Shown here piece after piece: positions 35,299-43,868 of a DNA stretch of 64,000 bases. A model generated the notes under the pieces. That model searched no databases. It was not told the DNA's origin and was given only the letters and a program-made list of their open reading frames with translations. The stretch is from Bacillus sp. CECT 9360 (GTDB taxonomy: Bacteria > Bacillota > Bacilli > Bacillales > DSM-1321): the NCBI RefSeq assembly GCF_918741275.1, contig NZ_CAKKNA010000012.1, positions 1-64,000 on the forward strand, given 5' to 3'. Each line of letters opens with the position of its first letter. Position 1 is the stretch's first letter. Both the position numbers and the translations under genes were made by a program.

Positions 35299-35325
35299 CC
35301 TCCCTTATAATGAGGGAGGTTTTTG
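35299..35325 (+). terminator. Terminator of leuS
   Basis: CCTCCCT, loop TATAATG and AGGGAGG, then TTTTTG. Confidence 0.92.
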
Positions 35326-35403
35326 TGTGGAGTAAAAGTTTGGTGGAAGCGGTTGTTATTGCTATAATGAAAGGACGAAAATTTTAGATAATGAGGTGCC
35401 GAT

Positions 35404-35715
35404 ATGGAAGAGATCAAAACGATTACAACGGATGAATTAGAGGAAAAGCTGGAAGCAGGCGAAAAGCTCGAATTAGTGGATGTCCGCGAGGATGAAGAAG
35501 TGGAGTATGGGATGATCGAAGGAGCCAAGCACATCCGGATGGGTACGATTCCAGAGAATCTTGATTACTTCGACAAAGATAAGGAATATATTTTTATCTG
35601 CAGGTCAGGCAGCAGAAGCATGAATGTTTGTCACTACATGCAGGAGCAAGGCTATAAAGTGCGCAACATGGTTGGCGGCATGATGAATTGGGATGGCGAA
35701 GTGATTGTAAAATAA
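35404..35715 (+). CDS. ytwF: Rhodanese-domain protein (YtwF)
   Basis: A single-domain sulfurtransferase of 103 residues. The catalytic loop is C67-RSGSRS, matching the rhodanese active site, and LVDVREDEE near residues 24-32 is the conserved entry motif. It may carry persulfide sulfur. The substrate is unknown. The likely ATG is at 35404 with a modest GAGGTG ribosome site. It follows leuS as in B. subtilis. Confidence 0.9.
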   Translation: MEEIKTITTDELEEKLEAGEKLELVDVREDEEVEYGMIEGAKHIRMGTIPENLDYFDKDKEYIFICRSGSRSMNVCHYMQEQGYKVRNMVGGMMNWDGEVIVK

Positions 35716-35724
35716 TCCTGAATA

Positions 35725-35980
35725 TGGAGGATATGCTCGGAATGTTGGATATGCCTAAGATTTGGGATATAACACGAATTTGAGATATACGCTCGGAGAT
35801 TGGGATTTGCCTGAAACTTGAGAAATATGCCCGAGATTTGGGATATGCCCGAAATCTTAGATATATGCTCGAAAATTGAGATATATGACCGAGATTATGA
35901 ATATATGCCCGAAAATTAAGATATATGCTCGGAATTTCAAATATATGACCGAAACCTGATTTATGTTCGACTTTTGAATA
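35725..35980. repeat. Degenerate tandem array 1 (about 13 units of 18-20 bp)
   Basis: Units such as AGATATATGCTCGAAAATTG, AGATATATGACCGAGATTAT and GAATATATGCCCGAAAATTA follow one another without spacers; some units are 18 bp. The consensus is about AGATATATGCYCGAAATTTG. Units differ at several positions, so this is not a clonal microsatellite. It fills the ~300-bp gap between ytwF and the Cse60-like gene. The minus strand is open over most of it as a repetitive peptide, unlikely to be a real protein. Confidence 0.85.
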
Positions 35981-36028
35981 AAATTCAGGATTAGGGGCAA
36001 CCCTGTTTCTAAAAGGGCAGGGAAAGCC

Positions 36029-36211
36029 ATGATTCAAGTAAAACTTTTTGATTACGAGCATGAAAAGGATCTAGAGGAAGAGATGAATTCGTTTCTTGAA
36101 GACATCCGTGATAAGCAGATTGTCGATATTAAATACAATGTCGCGGCAACCGCTGAAGAGGAAGAAGAACAAATTTACTGCTTTAGTGCGATGATCATCT
36201 ATAAAAAATAA
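36029..36211 (+). CDS. Cse60-like sporulation protein (60 aa)
   Basis: A 60-residue acidic protein, MIQVKLFDYEHEKDLEEEMN through QIYCFSAMIIYKK. Its size and ending recall the Cse60 sporulation family of Bacillus, produced under mother-cell sigma-E control. I identify it by recall. AGGGAAAG precedes the ATG. It lies directly downstream of array 1 and has its own terminator. Confidence 0.72.
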   Translation: MIQVKLFDYEHEKDLEEEMNSFLEDIRDKQIVDIKYNVAATAEEEEEQIYCFSAMIIYKK

Positions 36212-36213
36212 TG

Positions 36214-36254
36214 AAAGAAAACATTTCAATGATCGCGGTTGAAATGTTTTCTTT
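36214..36254. terminator. Terminator after the Cse60-like gene
   Basis: AAAGAAAACATTTCAA and TTGAAATGTTTTCTTT form a perfect 16-bp stem between convergent genes. Confidence 0.92.
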
Positions 36255-36263
36255 ATGATTCTT

Positions 36264-36440
36264 TTATAGACCACCACCGGGTCCGCCAAACGGCCCCTTT
36301 AATGCTTCAGTTTTTGCTGATTCAACGTTGTCACTTTTTCCGTCAAACATATCAGGAGATTCGATTTTATTTTTTCGATTTAAATAAAGAACCAGGGCAA
36401 TGACTACAAGCAGTGGTAAAAAAATAATCAGCCAAATCAT
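36264..36440 (-). CDS. Small membrane protein (58 aa)
   Basis: The product begins MIWLIIFLPLLVVIALVLYL, one transmembrane helix, followed by a basic junction (NRKNKIE) and a soluble tail ending in a Gly-rich stretch GPFGGPGGGL. AAGGAG lies 8 bp before the ATG at 36440. I do not recognise a named family. It is convergent with the Cse60-like gene and divergent from the cysteine-synthase-like gene. Confidence 0.75.
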   Translation of the reverse strand: MIWLIIFLPLLVVIALVLYLNRKNKIESPDMFDGKSDNVESAKTEALKGPFGGPGGGL

Positions 36441-36582
36441 ACAATCATCTCCTTTTAAAATAGTATATTATAAATGTAAAAAACTGGTAACCCGAGAATT
36501 TGCAGCTAAGCAACTTTCTAGAAACCATTGTATACTTAGTACGGAAGTACGTTTTTTTAAATATTGGAGGTTATCTTTTAAA

Positions 36583-37494
36583 ATGAAGGTTGTCAATAAT
36601 ATCACAGATTTAATCGGGGAAACACCTGTTGTCCGACTCAACAAGCTTGTCCCTGAAAATGCAGCGGATGTATATGTGAAACTCGAAATGTTTAATCCCT
36701 CAGGAAGTGTAAAGGATCGCGCGGCTTATAATATGATCAAGGTTGCTGAGGATGAAGGGCTGCTGGGTCCGGGAGATACGATCATTGAGCCGACGAGCGG
36801 CAATACGGGCATTGGTTTGGCCATGATTGCAGCGGCGAGAGGGTATCGGGCGATTTTGATTATGCCTGATAATATGACAAAAGAACGAATCAATATTTTA
36901 AAAGCTTATGGTGCGGAAGTTGTGCTGACGCCAAGCGACAAGAAAATGCCAGGAGCGATTGAAAAAGCTCTTGAGTTACAGCGTGAAATTCCGGGCAGTT
37001 TCATTCCCCAGCAGTTTGAAAACAAAGCAAATGCTGATATCCACCGGAGTACGACCGCTCTGGAAATCTTCGAGCAGATGGATGGACAGCTTGATGCCTT
37101 CGTGGCTACTGCTGGCACGGGAGGAACGATTACCGGAACGGGAGAAGCTTTAAAAGGGAAAATTCCTGGTTTATATATTGCCGTTGTTGAGCCAAAGGGG
37201 TCACCGGTATTGTCAGGAGGTAAGCCTGGTCCTCATAAACTGGTAGGCACGAGCCCTGGATTTGTTCCTATCATATTAAACACAGACGTCTATGACGAGA
37301 TTATTCAAATAGCAGATGAGGAAGCTGTTGATACATTTAAAAGATTGGCGAGCGAAGAAGGAATATTTGTCGGCCCTTCAGCTGGAGCGGCTGTTTATGC
37401 CGCAATTGAAATTGCAAAACGTTTAGGAAAAGGCAAAAGAGTGCTTTGTATCGCACCGGATACGGGTGAGCGATATTTGAGTATGGATTTATAA
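36583..37494 (+). CDS. Cysteine synthase-like PLP enzyme (YtkP/CysK family)
   Basis: A 303-residue PLP enzyme of fold type II. The PLP lysine is in SGSVKDRAA (about residue 43), the substrate loop TSGNTG near 70-75 and the phosphate-binding GTGGT near 176-180. It could be an O-acetylserine sulfhydrylase, or the OAS-thiol-lyase-like YtkP of B. subtilis, whose role is less clear. GGAGG lies 12 bp before the ATG at 36583. The first part of the longer reading frame overlaps the small membrane protein gene on the other strand and is not coding. Confidence 0.87.
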   Translation: MKVVNNITDLIGETPVVRLNKLVPENAADVYVKLEMFNPSGSVKDRAAYNMIKVAEDEGLLGPGDTIIEPTSGNTGIGLAMIAAARGYRAILIMPDNMTKERINILKAYGAEVVLTPSDKKMPGAIEKALELQREIPGSFIPQQFENKANADIHRSTTALEIFEQMDGQLDAFVATAGTGGTITGTGEALKGKIPGLYIAVVEPKGSPVLSGGKPGPHKLVGTSPGFVPIILNTDVYDEIIQIADEEAVDTFKRLASEEGIFVGPSAGAAVYAAIEIAKRLGKGKRVLCIAPDTGERYLSMDL

Positions 37495-37680
37495 GAAAAG
37501 CGCAAGCGCCCTGTTCAGCCCCGACCAGCATAACGCGCACCTCGTAGGAGGGCCAAGTAAGGACCCTCAGCTAAAATCCGTCACGTCCTGTGACGAACGC
37601 TGACGTCACCACATCCTGTGGAAGTCCGGAGAGGGGTGACTTATGACCTCGAGGGGCTGGGCTGCTTACGCTAGACATCA
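37495..37680. repeat. GC-rich intergenic repeat, copy A (about 186 bp)
   Basis: A sequence starting GAAAAGCGCAAGCGCCC and ending GCTTACGCTAGACATCAA, richer in GC than its flanks. Read from the other strand it matches the element at 49005-49182 (TGTCTAGC near the start, AGCCCCTCG, ACAGGATGTG, GGCGTTCGTCAC-like blocks, GGCGCTT...GCTTTTC at the end). I recall the TGTCTAGCT...GCGCTTGCGCTTTTC ends from other Bacillaceae intergenic repeats. It has no ORF. Confidence 0.8.
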
Positions 37681-37719
37681 ATACATGTTGAAAATTTTAT
37701 ACTTTTTTATCTTTTTTAA

Positions 37720-37750
37720 AAAAATAGCACGCGGACTGCGTGCTATTTTT
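37720..37750 (-). terminator. Terminator of ytfP
   Basis: AAAAATAGCACGC and GCGTGCTATTTTT form a 13-bp stem that includes the ytfP stop codon; T-rich sequence follows on the minus strand. Confidence 0.9.
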
Positions 37751-39014
37751 CGTTCCGGCTGTATAAGGCTGCATTTTTCCCAGCAAGCCTGCCCGTGACA
37801 AGGGCGGAAGTAATGTTGTACCCGCCTGTATAGCCGTGTATGTCGAGAATTTCCCCGCAAAAATATAAACCGCCCATCAATTTAGAGCCCATTTCCTTTG
37901 GATGGATTTCCTTGACCGAAACGCCTCCACCGGTGACAAAAGCTTTCTCAAGTGGCTGAGTTCCGTTAACGGTAAATTGAAAGTCTTTGCAAAGCTCCGC
38001 GAACCTACGAAGTTTATCATGGGAAATAGTGCTCCCTTGTTCTTGAAGGTCGATATCGCTTCTCTCCAGAAGAAAATGAAGATACCTTTCCTGCAACATC
38101 CCTTTGAAAATGTTTTTTACAGCTTTTTTAGGTTCCGCCTTTATCTCTTTAATGATTTCCTGAAAAAGATCTTCCGTGTTCTTATCAGGCAGGGCATCAA
38201 GTTTCATCGTTACATGGGAAAGGTTCCACTTTTTCATCGCTTTCACGACGAATTGGCTGCACCGCAATACGGCGGGTCCCGATATTCCAAAATGGGTGAA
38301 GATCATGTCCATTGTATGAGTGATCAGCGGCTTGCCTTTAGGATTCAATACACTCAAAGAAATGTCCCTGAGTGATAGTCCTTGCAGTGTTTTCTGCTTA
38401 ATGAAAGGTTCATCGCTTAACAGCGGTACTTCGGTAGGGAATAACTCTGTAATGGTATGTCCGGCTTTTTTCGCCCAAGCGTAGCCATCGCCGGTGGAGC
38501 CGGTATGCGGAACAGACTTGCCGCCAACTGCTACGACAACAGAATCTGTTTCAAAATAGTGGCCATCTTTTAAACGCACGCCGGTCGTTTTCCCGTTTTC
38601 ATATGTTACGTCTGCAACAGGAGAATTTGTATAGACCGTAACCTTTAAATCCTTCATCCGGTTAATTAGTGCATCAACCACGCTTTGCGCCTTGTTGTTG
38701 ACAGGAAACATCCGTCCGTGATCTTCTTCCTTTAATTCAATACCTAGCTTTTCGAAAAAGGCAATGATATCTTCATTGCTGAATTCCGAAAAAGCACTGT
38801 ATAAAAAACGTCCGTTGCCAGGTATGTGTTTTATGATTTCGTCAATCGAGAGACGGTTCGTTACATTACACCGCCCCCCACCTGATATGGCAAGCTTTCT
38901 GCCAAGCTTTTCTCCTTTATCAATCAGAAGCACCTTTGCCCCTTTTTCTCCGGCCGCTATCGAAGCCATCAATCCGGAAGGGCCGCCGCCGATTACAATT
39001 ACATCATATTTCAT
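37743..39014 (-). CDS. ytfP: FAD-dependent oxidoreductase YtfP (HI0933 family)
   Basis: A 423-residue flavoprotein. The FAD dinucleotide-binding motif [17 protein letters not shown] is at about residues 8-24, then [17 protein letters not shown] at about 35-51, and near the C-terminus [11 protein letters not shown] and [20 protein letters not shown], all typical of the HI0933/YtfP group. The substrate is unknown. The ATG at 39014 has GGTGAT a few bases upstream. It is convergent to the preceding cysteine-synthase-like gene. Confidence 0.9.
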   Translation of the reverse strand: MKYDVIVIGGGPSGLMASIAAGEKGAKVLLIDKGEKLGRKLAISGGGRCNVTNRLSIDEIIKHIPGNGRFLYSAFSEFSNEDIIAFFEKLGIELKEEDHGRMFPVNNKAQSVVDALINRMKDLKVTVYTNSPVADVTYENGKTTGVRLKDGHYFETDSVVVAVGGKSVPHTGSTGDGYAWAKKAGHTITELFPTEVPLLSDEPFIKQKTLQGLSLRDISLSVLNPKGKPLITHTMDMIFTHFGISGPAVLRCSQFVVKAMKKWNLSHVTMKLDALPDKNTEDLFQEIIKEIKAEPKKAVKNIFKGMLQERYLHFLLERSDIDLQEQGSTISHDKLRRFAELCKDFQFTVNGTQPLEKAFVTGGGVSVKEIHPKEMGSKLMGGLYFCGEILDIHGYTGGYNITSALVTGRLAGKNAALYSRNEK

Positions 39015-39221
39015 TTATATCACCGCTCTTATGTCATTTTCAGTCTCTTTATTATATAGGAAGTTATCAAAAATAAAAAATAGACAAGGCAATTTCCACT
39101 GATGAATAGTTAAATAGTATGATACTGGAAAAAGCAAATCAGGATAAATTATTACGATAGGCTCATAATTGTGGTAAGATTAAAAGCGTGCGAATGCAAC
39201 TGAATGGTAGGAAGGGATTGT

Positions 39222-40832
39222 ATGTCATCTAAGGTTTTAAGAGGGGCGTTTATATTAACCCTTGGTTCGGTATTATCTAAAGTTTTGGGTTTGTTATATG
39301 TCATTCCATTTGATGCATTGTTAGGCGAAAAAGGTGCCGGACTTTATTCATTTTCATATATTCCATATACAATCTTTATCAGTTTAGCAACGGCAGGGAT
39401 GCCGCTTGCCGTATCAAAAACTGTTTCGAAATATAATGCGATTGAAGAGTATGCGGTCAGTCAAAAGTTGTTTAAATCCAGCTTAAAGCTGATGGTGGTT
39501 ACGGGCTTTTTGGCCTTTTTGGTTATGTATGCGATGGCACCGGGATTGGCAAGTCTGGGCAGCTATGGCAAGTTTTCTGAAGAAGATTTGACGACGGTGA
39601 TTCGGGCAGTCAGCTTTGCGCTAATCCTCGTGCCTGCCATGAGTATTATCCGCGGTTTTTTTCAAGGACATCAGGACATGAAGCCGACTGCTGTTTCGCA
39701 AGTTGTTGAACAGTTAGTCCGCATCATTTTCCTATTAAGCGGAGCGTTTGTCGTCTTAAAAGTTTTGGATGGCGATTTAGTAACAGCCGTCAGTGTCGCT
39801 ACCTTTGCAGCGACTATTGGTGCAATAGGCGGCTTAGCTGTCCTTTTACTGTATTGGAAAAAACAAAAACCATATTTAAACCAGCTTTTAGCTAGAGATA
39901 AGGGAACAATGGATATTTCCTTGATCGAAATTTACAAGGAAATTTTTATTTCTTCTATCCCATTTATCTTTGTTGCCATTGCTATGCCGCTTTTCCAGTT
40001 CGTGGACAATATTACCTTTAGCAGGACAATGGCAGCCATCGGAATGGATAGGGACACGACGACCCGGGCCTTTGGTATTTTGAATTTTAATGCGCAAAAG
40101 CTTGTAGTCATTCCAATGACACTTGCTACTGCTTTTTCGATGGCGCTTGTACCATCTGTAACCAGTGCATATATGAACAACGATTCGAATGCATTCCGGC
40201 ATCAGCTTGATCAAGCGTTTCAAATTTTATTATTCGTCACGATTCCTGCCGTTATAGGAATGGCGGTTTTGGCCGATCCTATTTATACTGCATTTTATGA
40301 ACACAGCCAGCTCGGGGCTGATATCCTGGCAACATATGCACCAACTGCCATTTTATTTGCTTTATTCTCGGTATCAGCTGCCATCTTGCAAGGAATTAAT
40401 CAGCAAAAATATACTGTGCTGGGATTGTTAGTAGGATTGTTAATTAAATTAAGTTTGAACATCCCATTGATCAAGCTGTTCGAAACGGCAGGTGCTGTTT
40501 ATGCAACGACATTAGGCTATCTGGCTGCATGTTTGCTGAATTTATATTTCATTCATTTCTTCACCGAATATAGCTATAAGCTAGTTGTCAAAAGAACGAT
40601 CTTGATTTTTATTTTCTCAGGGGCGATGGGGTTAGTCGTTTGGGGAATGGAGAGTCTTATGTCTCTAATGTTGGATTCTAAAGGCCGGTGGCAATCCATT
40701 TTATTTACCGCAATTTGCATATTAGTTGGCGGACTTGTATACACAGTTCTATCATTAAAGAGCACCCTGGCTTATAAGCTGTTCGGTAATCGTATCGAGA
40801 AGCTTCAAAGAAAATTAAAATTGAAAGTGTAA
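39222..40832 (+). CDS. murJ: Lipid II flippase YtgP (MurJ)
   Basis: A 536-residue polytopic membrane protein with about 14 predicted helices, of the MOP exporter family. B. subtilis YtgP is a MurJ homologue that flips lipid II, the peptidoglycan precursor. N-terminal GAFILTLGSVLSKVLGLLYV and RGFFQGHQDMKPTA near residues 144-157 fit the family. AGGAAGGG lies before the ATG at 39222; the more distant ATG at 39204 overlaps the ribosome site. A terminator follows. Confidence 0.92.
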   Translation: MSSKVLRGAFILTLGSVLSKVLGLLYVIPFDALLGEKGAGLYSFSYIPYTIFISLATAGMPLAVSKTVSKYNAIEEYAVSQKLFKSSLKLMVVTGFLAFLVMYAMAPGLASLGSYGKFSEEDLTTVIRAVSFALILVPAMSIIRGFFQGHQDMKPTAVSQVVEQLVRIIFLLSGAFVVLKVLDGDLVTAVSVATFAATIGAIGGLAVLLLYWKKQKPYLNQLLARDKGTMDISLIEIYKEIFISSIPFIFVAIAMPLFQFVDNITFSRTMAAIGMDRDTTTRAFGILNFNAQKLVVIPMTLATAFSMALVPSVTSAYMNNDSNAFRHQLDQAFQILLFVTIPAVIGMAVLADPIYTAFYEHSQLGADILATYAPTAILFALFSVSAAILQGINQQKYTVLGLLVGLLIKLSLNIPLIKLFETAGAVYATTLGYLAACLLNLYFIHFFTEYSYKLVVKRTILIFIFSGAMGLVVWGMESLMSLMLDSKGRWQSILFTAICILVGGLVYTVLSLKSTLAYKLFGNRIEKLQRKLKLKV

Positions 40833-40851
40833 AACTTAAAAATATAGAAAG

Positions 40852-40886
40852 ACCTTGTCTGCTTAGCATAGCAGCAAGGTTTTTTC
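40852..40886 (+). terminator. Terminator of ytgP/murJ
   Basis: ACCTTGTCTGCT, loop TAGCAT and AGCAGCAAGGT followed by TTTTTT. Confidence 0.9.
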
Positions 40887-40903
40887 ATATCTGGGAGGGC
40901 CAT

Positions 40904-41623
40904 ATGAGAATTGACAAATTACTAGCCAATACAGGTTATGGCAGCAGGAAGGAAGTAAAAAAACTGCTGAAATCGGGCGCTGTCATAGTTAATGAAAAGG
41001 CATTAAAGGATGCGAAGGAGCATGTTGATCCTGATAAAGATCTGGTGACTGTGCATGGAGAGACAGTGGAATACAGGGAGTTTATCTATTTGATGATGAA
41101 CAAGCCTCAGGGTGTCCTCTCGGCAACGGAAGACAAGTATCAAGAAACGGTGATTGACATTCTGGAGCCTGAAGATGCCGTTTTCGAACCATTTCCAGTA
41201 GGCCGCCTTGATAAGGATACGGAAGGATTATTATTGCTGACAAATGACGGACAGCTTGCACATCAGCTGTTATCTCCGAAAAAACACGTACCAAAAACGT
41301 ATTTTGCTGTCATTGACGGAGAAGTCAACGCAGAAGATGTTCAATCCTTTAAAAATGGGGTTACCTTGGATGATGGCTATCAGACAAAACCAGGTGAACT
41401 GGAGATTCTTAAGTCCGGAATCCGCTCTGATATTAAGCTCACGATTACAGAAGGTAAGTTTCACCAGGTAAAGCGGATGTTTGAGGCCGTCGGGAAACAG
41501 GTCATATACTTACAGAGAATCTCAATGGGCAGCCTGCTGCTTGACGAAGAGTTGGAGCTAGGGCAATATCGGGAATTGACGGATGAGGAAATTGGAGCTC
41601 TTAAATCATACGGAAAAGAATAA
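40904..41623 (+). CDS. 16S rRNA pseudouridine synthase, RsuA family (YtzG-like)
   Basis: A 239-residue RNA-modifying enzyme. The N-terminal S4 RNA-binding domain covers MRIDKLLANTGYGSRKEVKK and following residues. The catalytic Asp is in VGRLDKDTEGLLLLTNDG near residue 104, and VKRMFEAVG completes the RsuA signature. The family usually modifies U516 of 16S rRNA. GGGAGGG precedes the ATG. It lies just after murJ, in the place of the B. subtilis gene I recall as ytzG. Confidence 0.9.
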   Translation: MRIDKLLANTGYGSRKEVKKLLKSGAVIVNEKALKDAKEHVDPDKDLVTVHGETVEYREFIYLMMNKPQGVLSATEDKYQETVIDILEPEDAVFEPFPVGRLDKDTEGLLLLTNDGQLAHQLLSPKKHVPKTYFAVIDGEVNAEDVQSFKNGVTLDDGYQTKPGELEILKSGIRSDIKLTITEGKFHQVKRMFEAVGKQVIYLQRISMGSLLLDEELELGQYRELTDEEIGALKSYGKE

Positions 41624-41628
41624 AAATT

Positions 41629-41665
41629 GAGGCGGATCCCTTAAAAGGATTCGCCTCATCTCTTT
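41629..41665. terminator. Bidirectional terminator, pseudouridine synthase / ytzE
   Basis: GAGGCGGATCC, loop CTTAAAA and GGATTCGCCTC form an 11-bp stem with a G-U pair, then ATCTCTTTTT; A/T flanks allow both directions. Confidence 0.88.
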
Positions 41666-41716
41666 TTAACAAAAGTTAGGTGGAGTTCTCTATGGTTTAA
41701 AGCAAGTTTTCTCTTT

Positions 41717-41938
41717 TTAAGATGATATTTTTACCCGTTTGTTGGTAGTTGTCCACAAACCTCGGCTCGGGCTTTTTACTAAGTCGTTATAAGCTAACAC
41801 ATTTAAATCGCGCTGTATCGTCCGGGGAGTGATGCCAAATTCATCTACAAGTTCTTGAGTTGAAACCGTACCGTTATCATTAATAAACATATAAACGGAT
41901 TTAATACGGGTTAACATGCGATTAGTTGAAGGTTTCAA
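41717..41938 (-). CDS. ytzE: DeoR-type DNA-binding protein YtzE
   Basis: A 73-residue protein that is only the helix-turn-helix part of a DeoR regulator: MKPSTNRMLTRIKSVYMF, then GTVSTQELVDEFGITPRTIQ, with no ligand-binding domain. It matches YtzE of B. subtilis as I recall it. The TTG at 41938 has AGGAGTG upstream and is preferred over the ATG 18 bp earlier. Its target is unknown. Confidence 0.87.
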   Translation of the reverse strand: MKPSTNRMLTRIKSVYMFINDNGTVSTQELVDEFGITPRTIQRDLNVLAYNDLVKSPSRGLWTTTNKRVKISS

Positions 41939-42212
41939 AAAATCACTCCTATTCATTTTTAACTCATTTCAAAAACGAAGTAAAAACAACCGATATCAGG
42001 AAGCGTTTCAGCTGCCTTATGTACTTGCTATACCACCCTGTAACTCCTCTGTAACCACTATGCTGTCATTGGCTTTATTTTACTCCTATAATATGTGAAA
42101 TTCCACGGTAAATAACTGAATTTACAAAAGAATTGCAATATTTACCTTCCTGTGATATGTATATACAAAATTAACAAATCTAAAAACATATAAAGGGAGT
42201 TCGGATGATAGT

Positions 42213-42314
42213 TTGGACTATTTCAGGGCATTGCTTCCATGTCATGGCAAGGATATATACGAAGAGGTCATGCCTGATTTCGAAGATTTACTTTCTATGG
42301 TGAAAATCCATTAG
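42213..42314 (+). CDS. Possible small ORF (33 aa)
   Basis: A frame from TTG reading MDYFRALLPCHGKDIYEEVM and ending in MVKIH. GGGAG lies about 13 bp upstream, which is long, and no ATG is available, so it may be a remnant of a larger gene. It sits in the ~510-bp gap between ytzE and racA. The rest of that gap contains AT-rich sequence and a hairpin (ACGCCTG...CAGGCGT, 42369-42394) without a strong T-run. Confidence 0.3.
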   Translation: MDYFRALLPCHGKDIYEEVMPDFEDLLSMVKIH

Positions 42315-42449
42315 AGTATTAAGTTTGGCCTGATCATTTATTTTCAAAACCATTGGGTAAATGAATAGAACGCCTGGATTTTTTTATTCAGGCGTCTCGA
42401 ATTCTTGCTATTTATAAATTTAACAAATTCTGAAGGAATCCTATCATCT

Positions 42450-42971
42450 TCAAAATCCAAACAATATGGATAACAATTTTTTCTTTCTCGTTTTTTTCAT
42501 TGGTCTTGATTGATCAAAAATCAGCAAATCAGCAGGCGGACTTTTCTTTATTTCTCTTTGTTTGTCCTCCAAAGCATCTAAGCGTTCATGCAGCCTCTGA
42601 ACTTCTTGCTGAAGCTCCTCTATTTCACTCCGATGCTGTAATATTTGATAGAAGGCTACGCCGTCCGCCTTGTTATTCAATCTTCTCTCCAGCTCGTTCA
42701 CATTGAATACCAGTTTTTCTATTGCGGGGTCGCTATTATTATGACTCTTAAGTGTTCCTTTGCGAATTTTCTTTTCGGTGACCGCGATATCCTGCAGAAC
42801 CATTCCGCTGAATAGCTGTTCCTGTATCTGTTTTAATAGCTCAATGTCTCTTTCCGAAAACAAATAGTGGCCAAGATCATTGCGCTCCATATCCAAATGC
42901 AGCTCTTTTATCCAACGTTTTATGGTGCTCGGGGAAACGCCCAACAATTTTGCAACCGTACCTGTATTCAT
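42450..42971 (-). CDS. racA: Chromosome-anchoring protein RacA
   Basis: A 173-residue protein with an N-terminal MerR-like helix-turn-helix (TVAKLLGVSPSTIKRWIKEL, about residues 5-24), a middle coiled coil (FYQILQHRSEIEELQQEVQR) and a basic C-terminus. RacA binds near oriC and attaches the chromosome to DivIVA at the pole on entry into sporulation. AAGGGGTGA precedes the ATG at 42971. The upstream region has a sigma-H-type promoter and a tandem duplication. Confidence 0.87.
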   Translation of the reverse strand: MNTGTVAKLLGVSPSTIKRWIKELHLDMERNDLGHYLFSERDIELLKQIQEQLFSGMVLQDIAVTEKKIRKGTLKSHNNSDPAIEKLVFNVNELERRLNNKADGVAFYQILQHRSEIEELQQEVQRLHERLDALEDKQREIKKSPPADLLIFDQSRPMKKTRKKKLLSILFGF

Positions 42972-42991
42972 CCTATCACCCCTTGAAATAC

Positions 42992-43020
42992 ATATTCTCT
43001 CTTTCATGTATGTTTCCTGT
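42992..43020 (-). promoter_or_regulatory. Sigma-H-type promoter of racA
   Basis: The minus strand reads ACAGGAAAC (43012-43020), 11-bp spacer and AGAGAATAT (42992-43000). This fits the sigma-H pattern (RnAGGAwww, 11-12 bp, RnnGAATww) at nearly every fixed position. B. subtilis racA is made at the start of sporulation. Confidence 0.7.
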
Positions 43021-43197
43021 TAGGGTGACAAAACAAGTGGCTGTTCGGCAAAGAATGTTTAAATAGAATCCTTTTTTGAAAAGTATGTCGACTTGCAATT
43101 TTCATGTATGTTTCCTGTTAGGGTGACAAAACAAGTGGCTGTTCGGCAAAGAATGTTTAAATAGAATCCTTTTTTGAAAAGTATGTCGACTTGCAAT
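43002..43197. repeat. Perfect 98-bp tandem duplication
   Basis: Copy 1 (43002-43099) and copy 2 (43100-43197) are identical. The unit begins TTTCATGTATGTTTCC and ends GTCGACTTGCAAT. The boundary falls in the spacer of the racA promoter, so the -35 is duplicated but the -10 is not. Identity over all bases suggests a recent event. Confidence 0.95.
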
Positions 43198-43220
43198 GGA
43201 ATTCTGTACCATTTAATCCA

Positions 43221-43706
43221 TTAAGACAGAGCCTTCCTCGCAAGCTTGACATCATTTTCGAGAAGCTTATTCAGGTCATACGCCGGATATAATCCCTTTT
43301 GGTACATATAATTGAAAATCCGTTCGTGGACTTTGACGGCCCCGTTCAACTGTTTTTTCAGCACTTCTCTTAGCATTGGTGTTGCTGTTTCGGTAATGGC
43401 GACAGCGTAGTTTCTTACACTGGATTTTGCAAAGGCGAGCAAATCACCTGCCAGAAAGCCGTCCCCATACATCCTATATTCATCTGATTCACCCGGTTTA
43501 GGGGCATATGGATAAAACTGAAGCAGTTCTTGTAAGTTTTTCTCGAGGTCCTGAATGGTTTGCAGGTAAATACGCTCCAATGCATCATCTTTAATTTCTT
43601 TTAAGCCCTTCTTAACCTTCATCAGACCGATTGAACTGAAAGCAACCAATTCATGAAGTTCAAGCGTTTCATGCCAGGCAAGTGTTCGTGGATTATGTTG
43701 GTTCAT
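43221..43706 (-). CDS. Spore coat protein of the CotF family
   Basis: A 161-residue helical protein with a Coat_F-type domain: LELHELVAFSSIGLMKVKKG near the N-terminus and MLREVLKKQLNGAVKVHERI followed by NYMYQKGLYPAYD near the C-terminus. Such proteins are made in the mother cell and added to the spore coat. AAGGAG precedes the ATG at 43706. Its place beside racA adds a second sporulation gene. I cannot name the B. subtilis counterpart. Confidence 0.85.
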   Translation of the reverse strand: MNQHNPRTLAWHETLELHELVAFSSIGLMKVKKGLKEIKDDALERIYLQTIQDLEKNLQELLQFYPYAPKPGESDEYRMYGDGFLAGDLLAFAKSSVRNYAVAITETATPMLREVLKKQLNGAVKVHERIFNYMYQKGLYPAYDLNKLLENDVKLARKALS

Positions 43707-43868
43707 TTTCTTGTCTCCTTTTCATTTTTATCTCTTTACTGTATGAATCCAGAGAAAGAAAGGAGCTTCCCCCACTAATAAATTCACTCCGTTAATTACG
43801 CAGAGCGTTAATTTTAGCAAATAATGATAAACTAACATTAGATTATCCAAAGAATAGGAGTGTCGTTC

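Noticed and set aside
35725..35980. CRISPR array
   Set aside because: Units of 18-20 bp follow each other without spacers and differ from one another; no cas genes are in the window. The same holds for the arrays at 54190-54387 and 60809-60965.
35594..36061. 155-aa protein on the minus strand over array 1
   Set aside because: The frame is open only because the repeated units lack stops; its peptide is a degenerate repeat, and there is no ribosome site or family match. The 72- and 65-aa frames over array 2 are rejected for the same reason.
37495..37680. An IS element with a transposase
   Set aside because: No open frame of useful length lies within; it is a short non-coding repeat.
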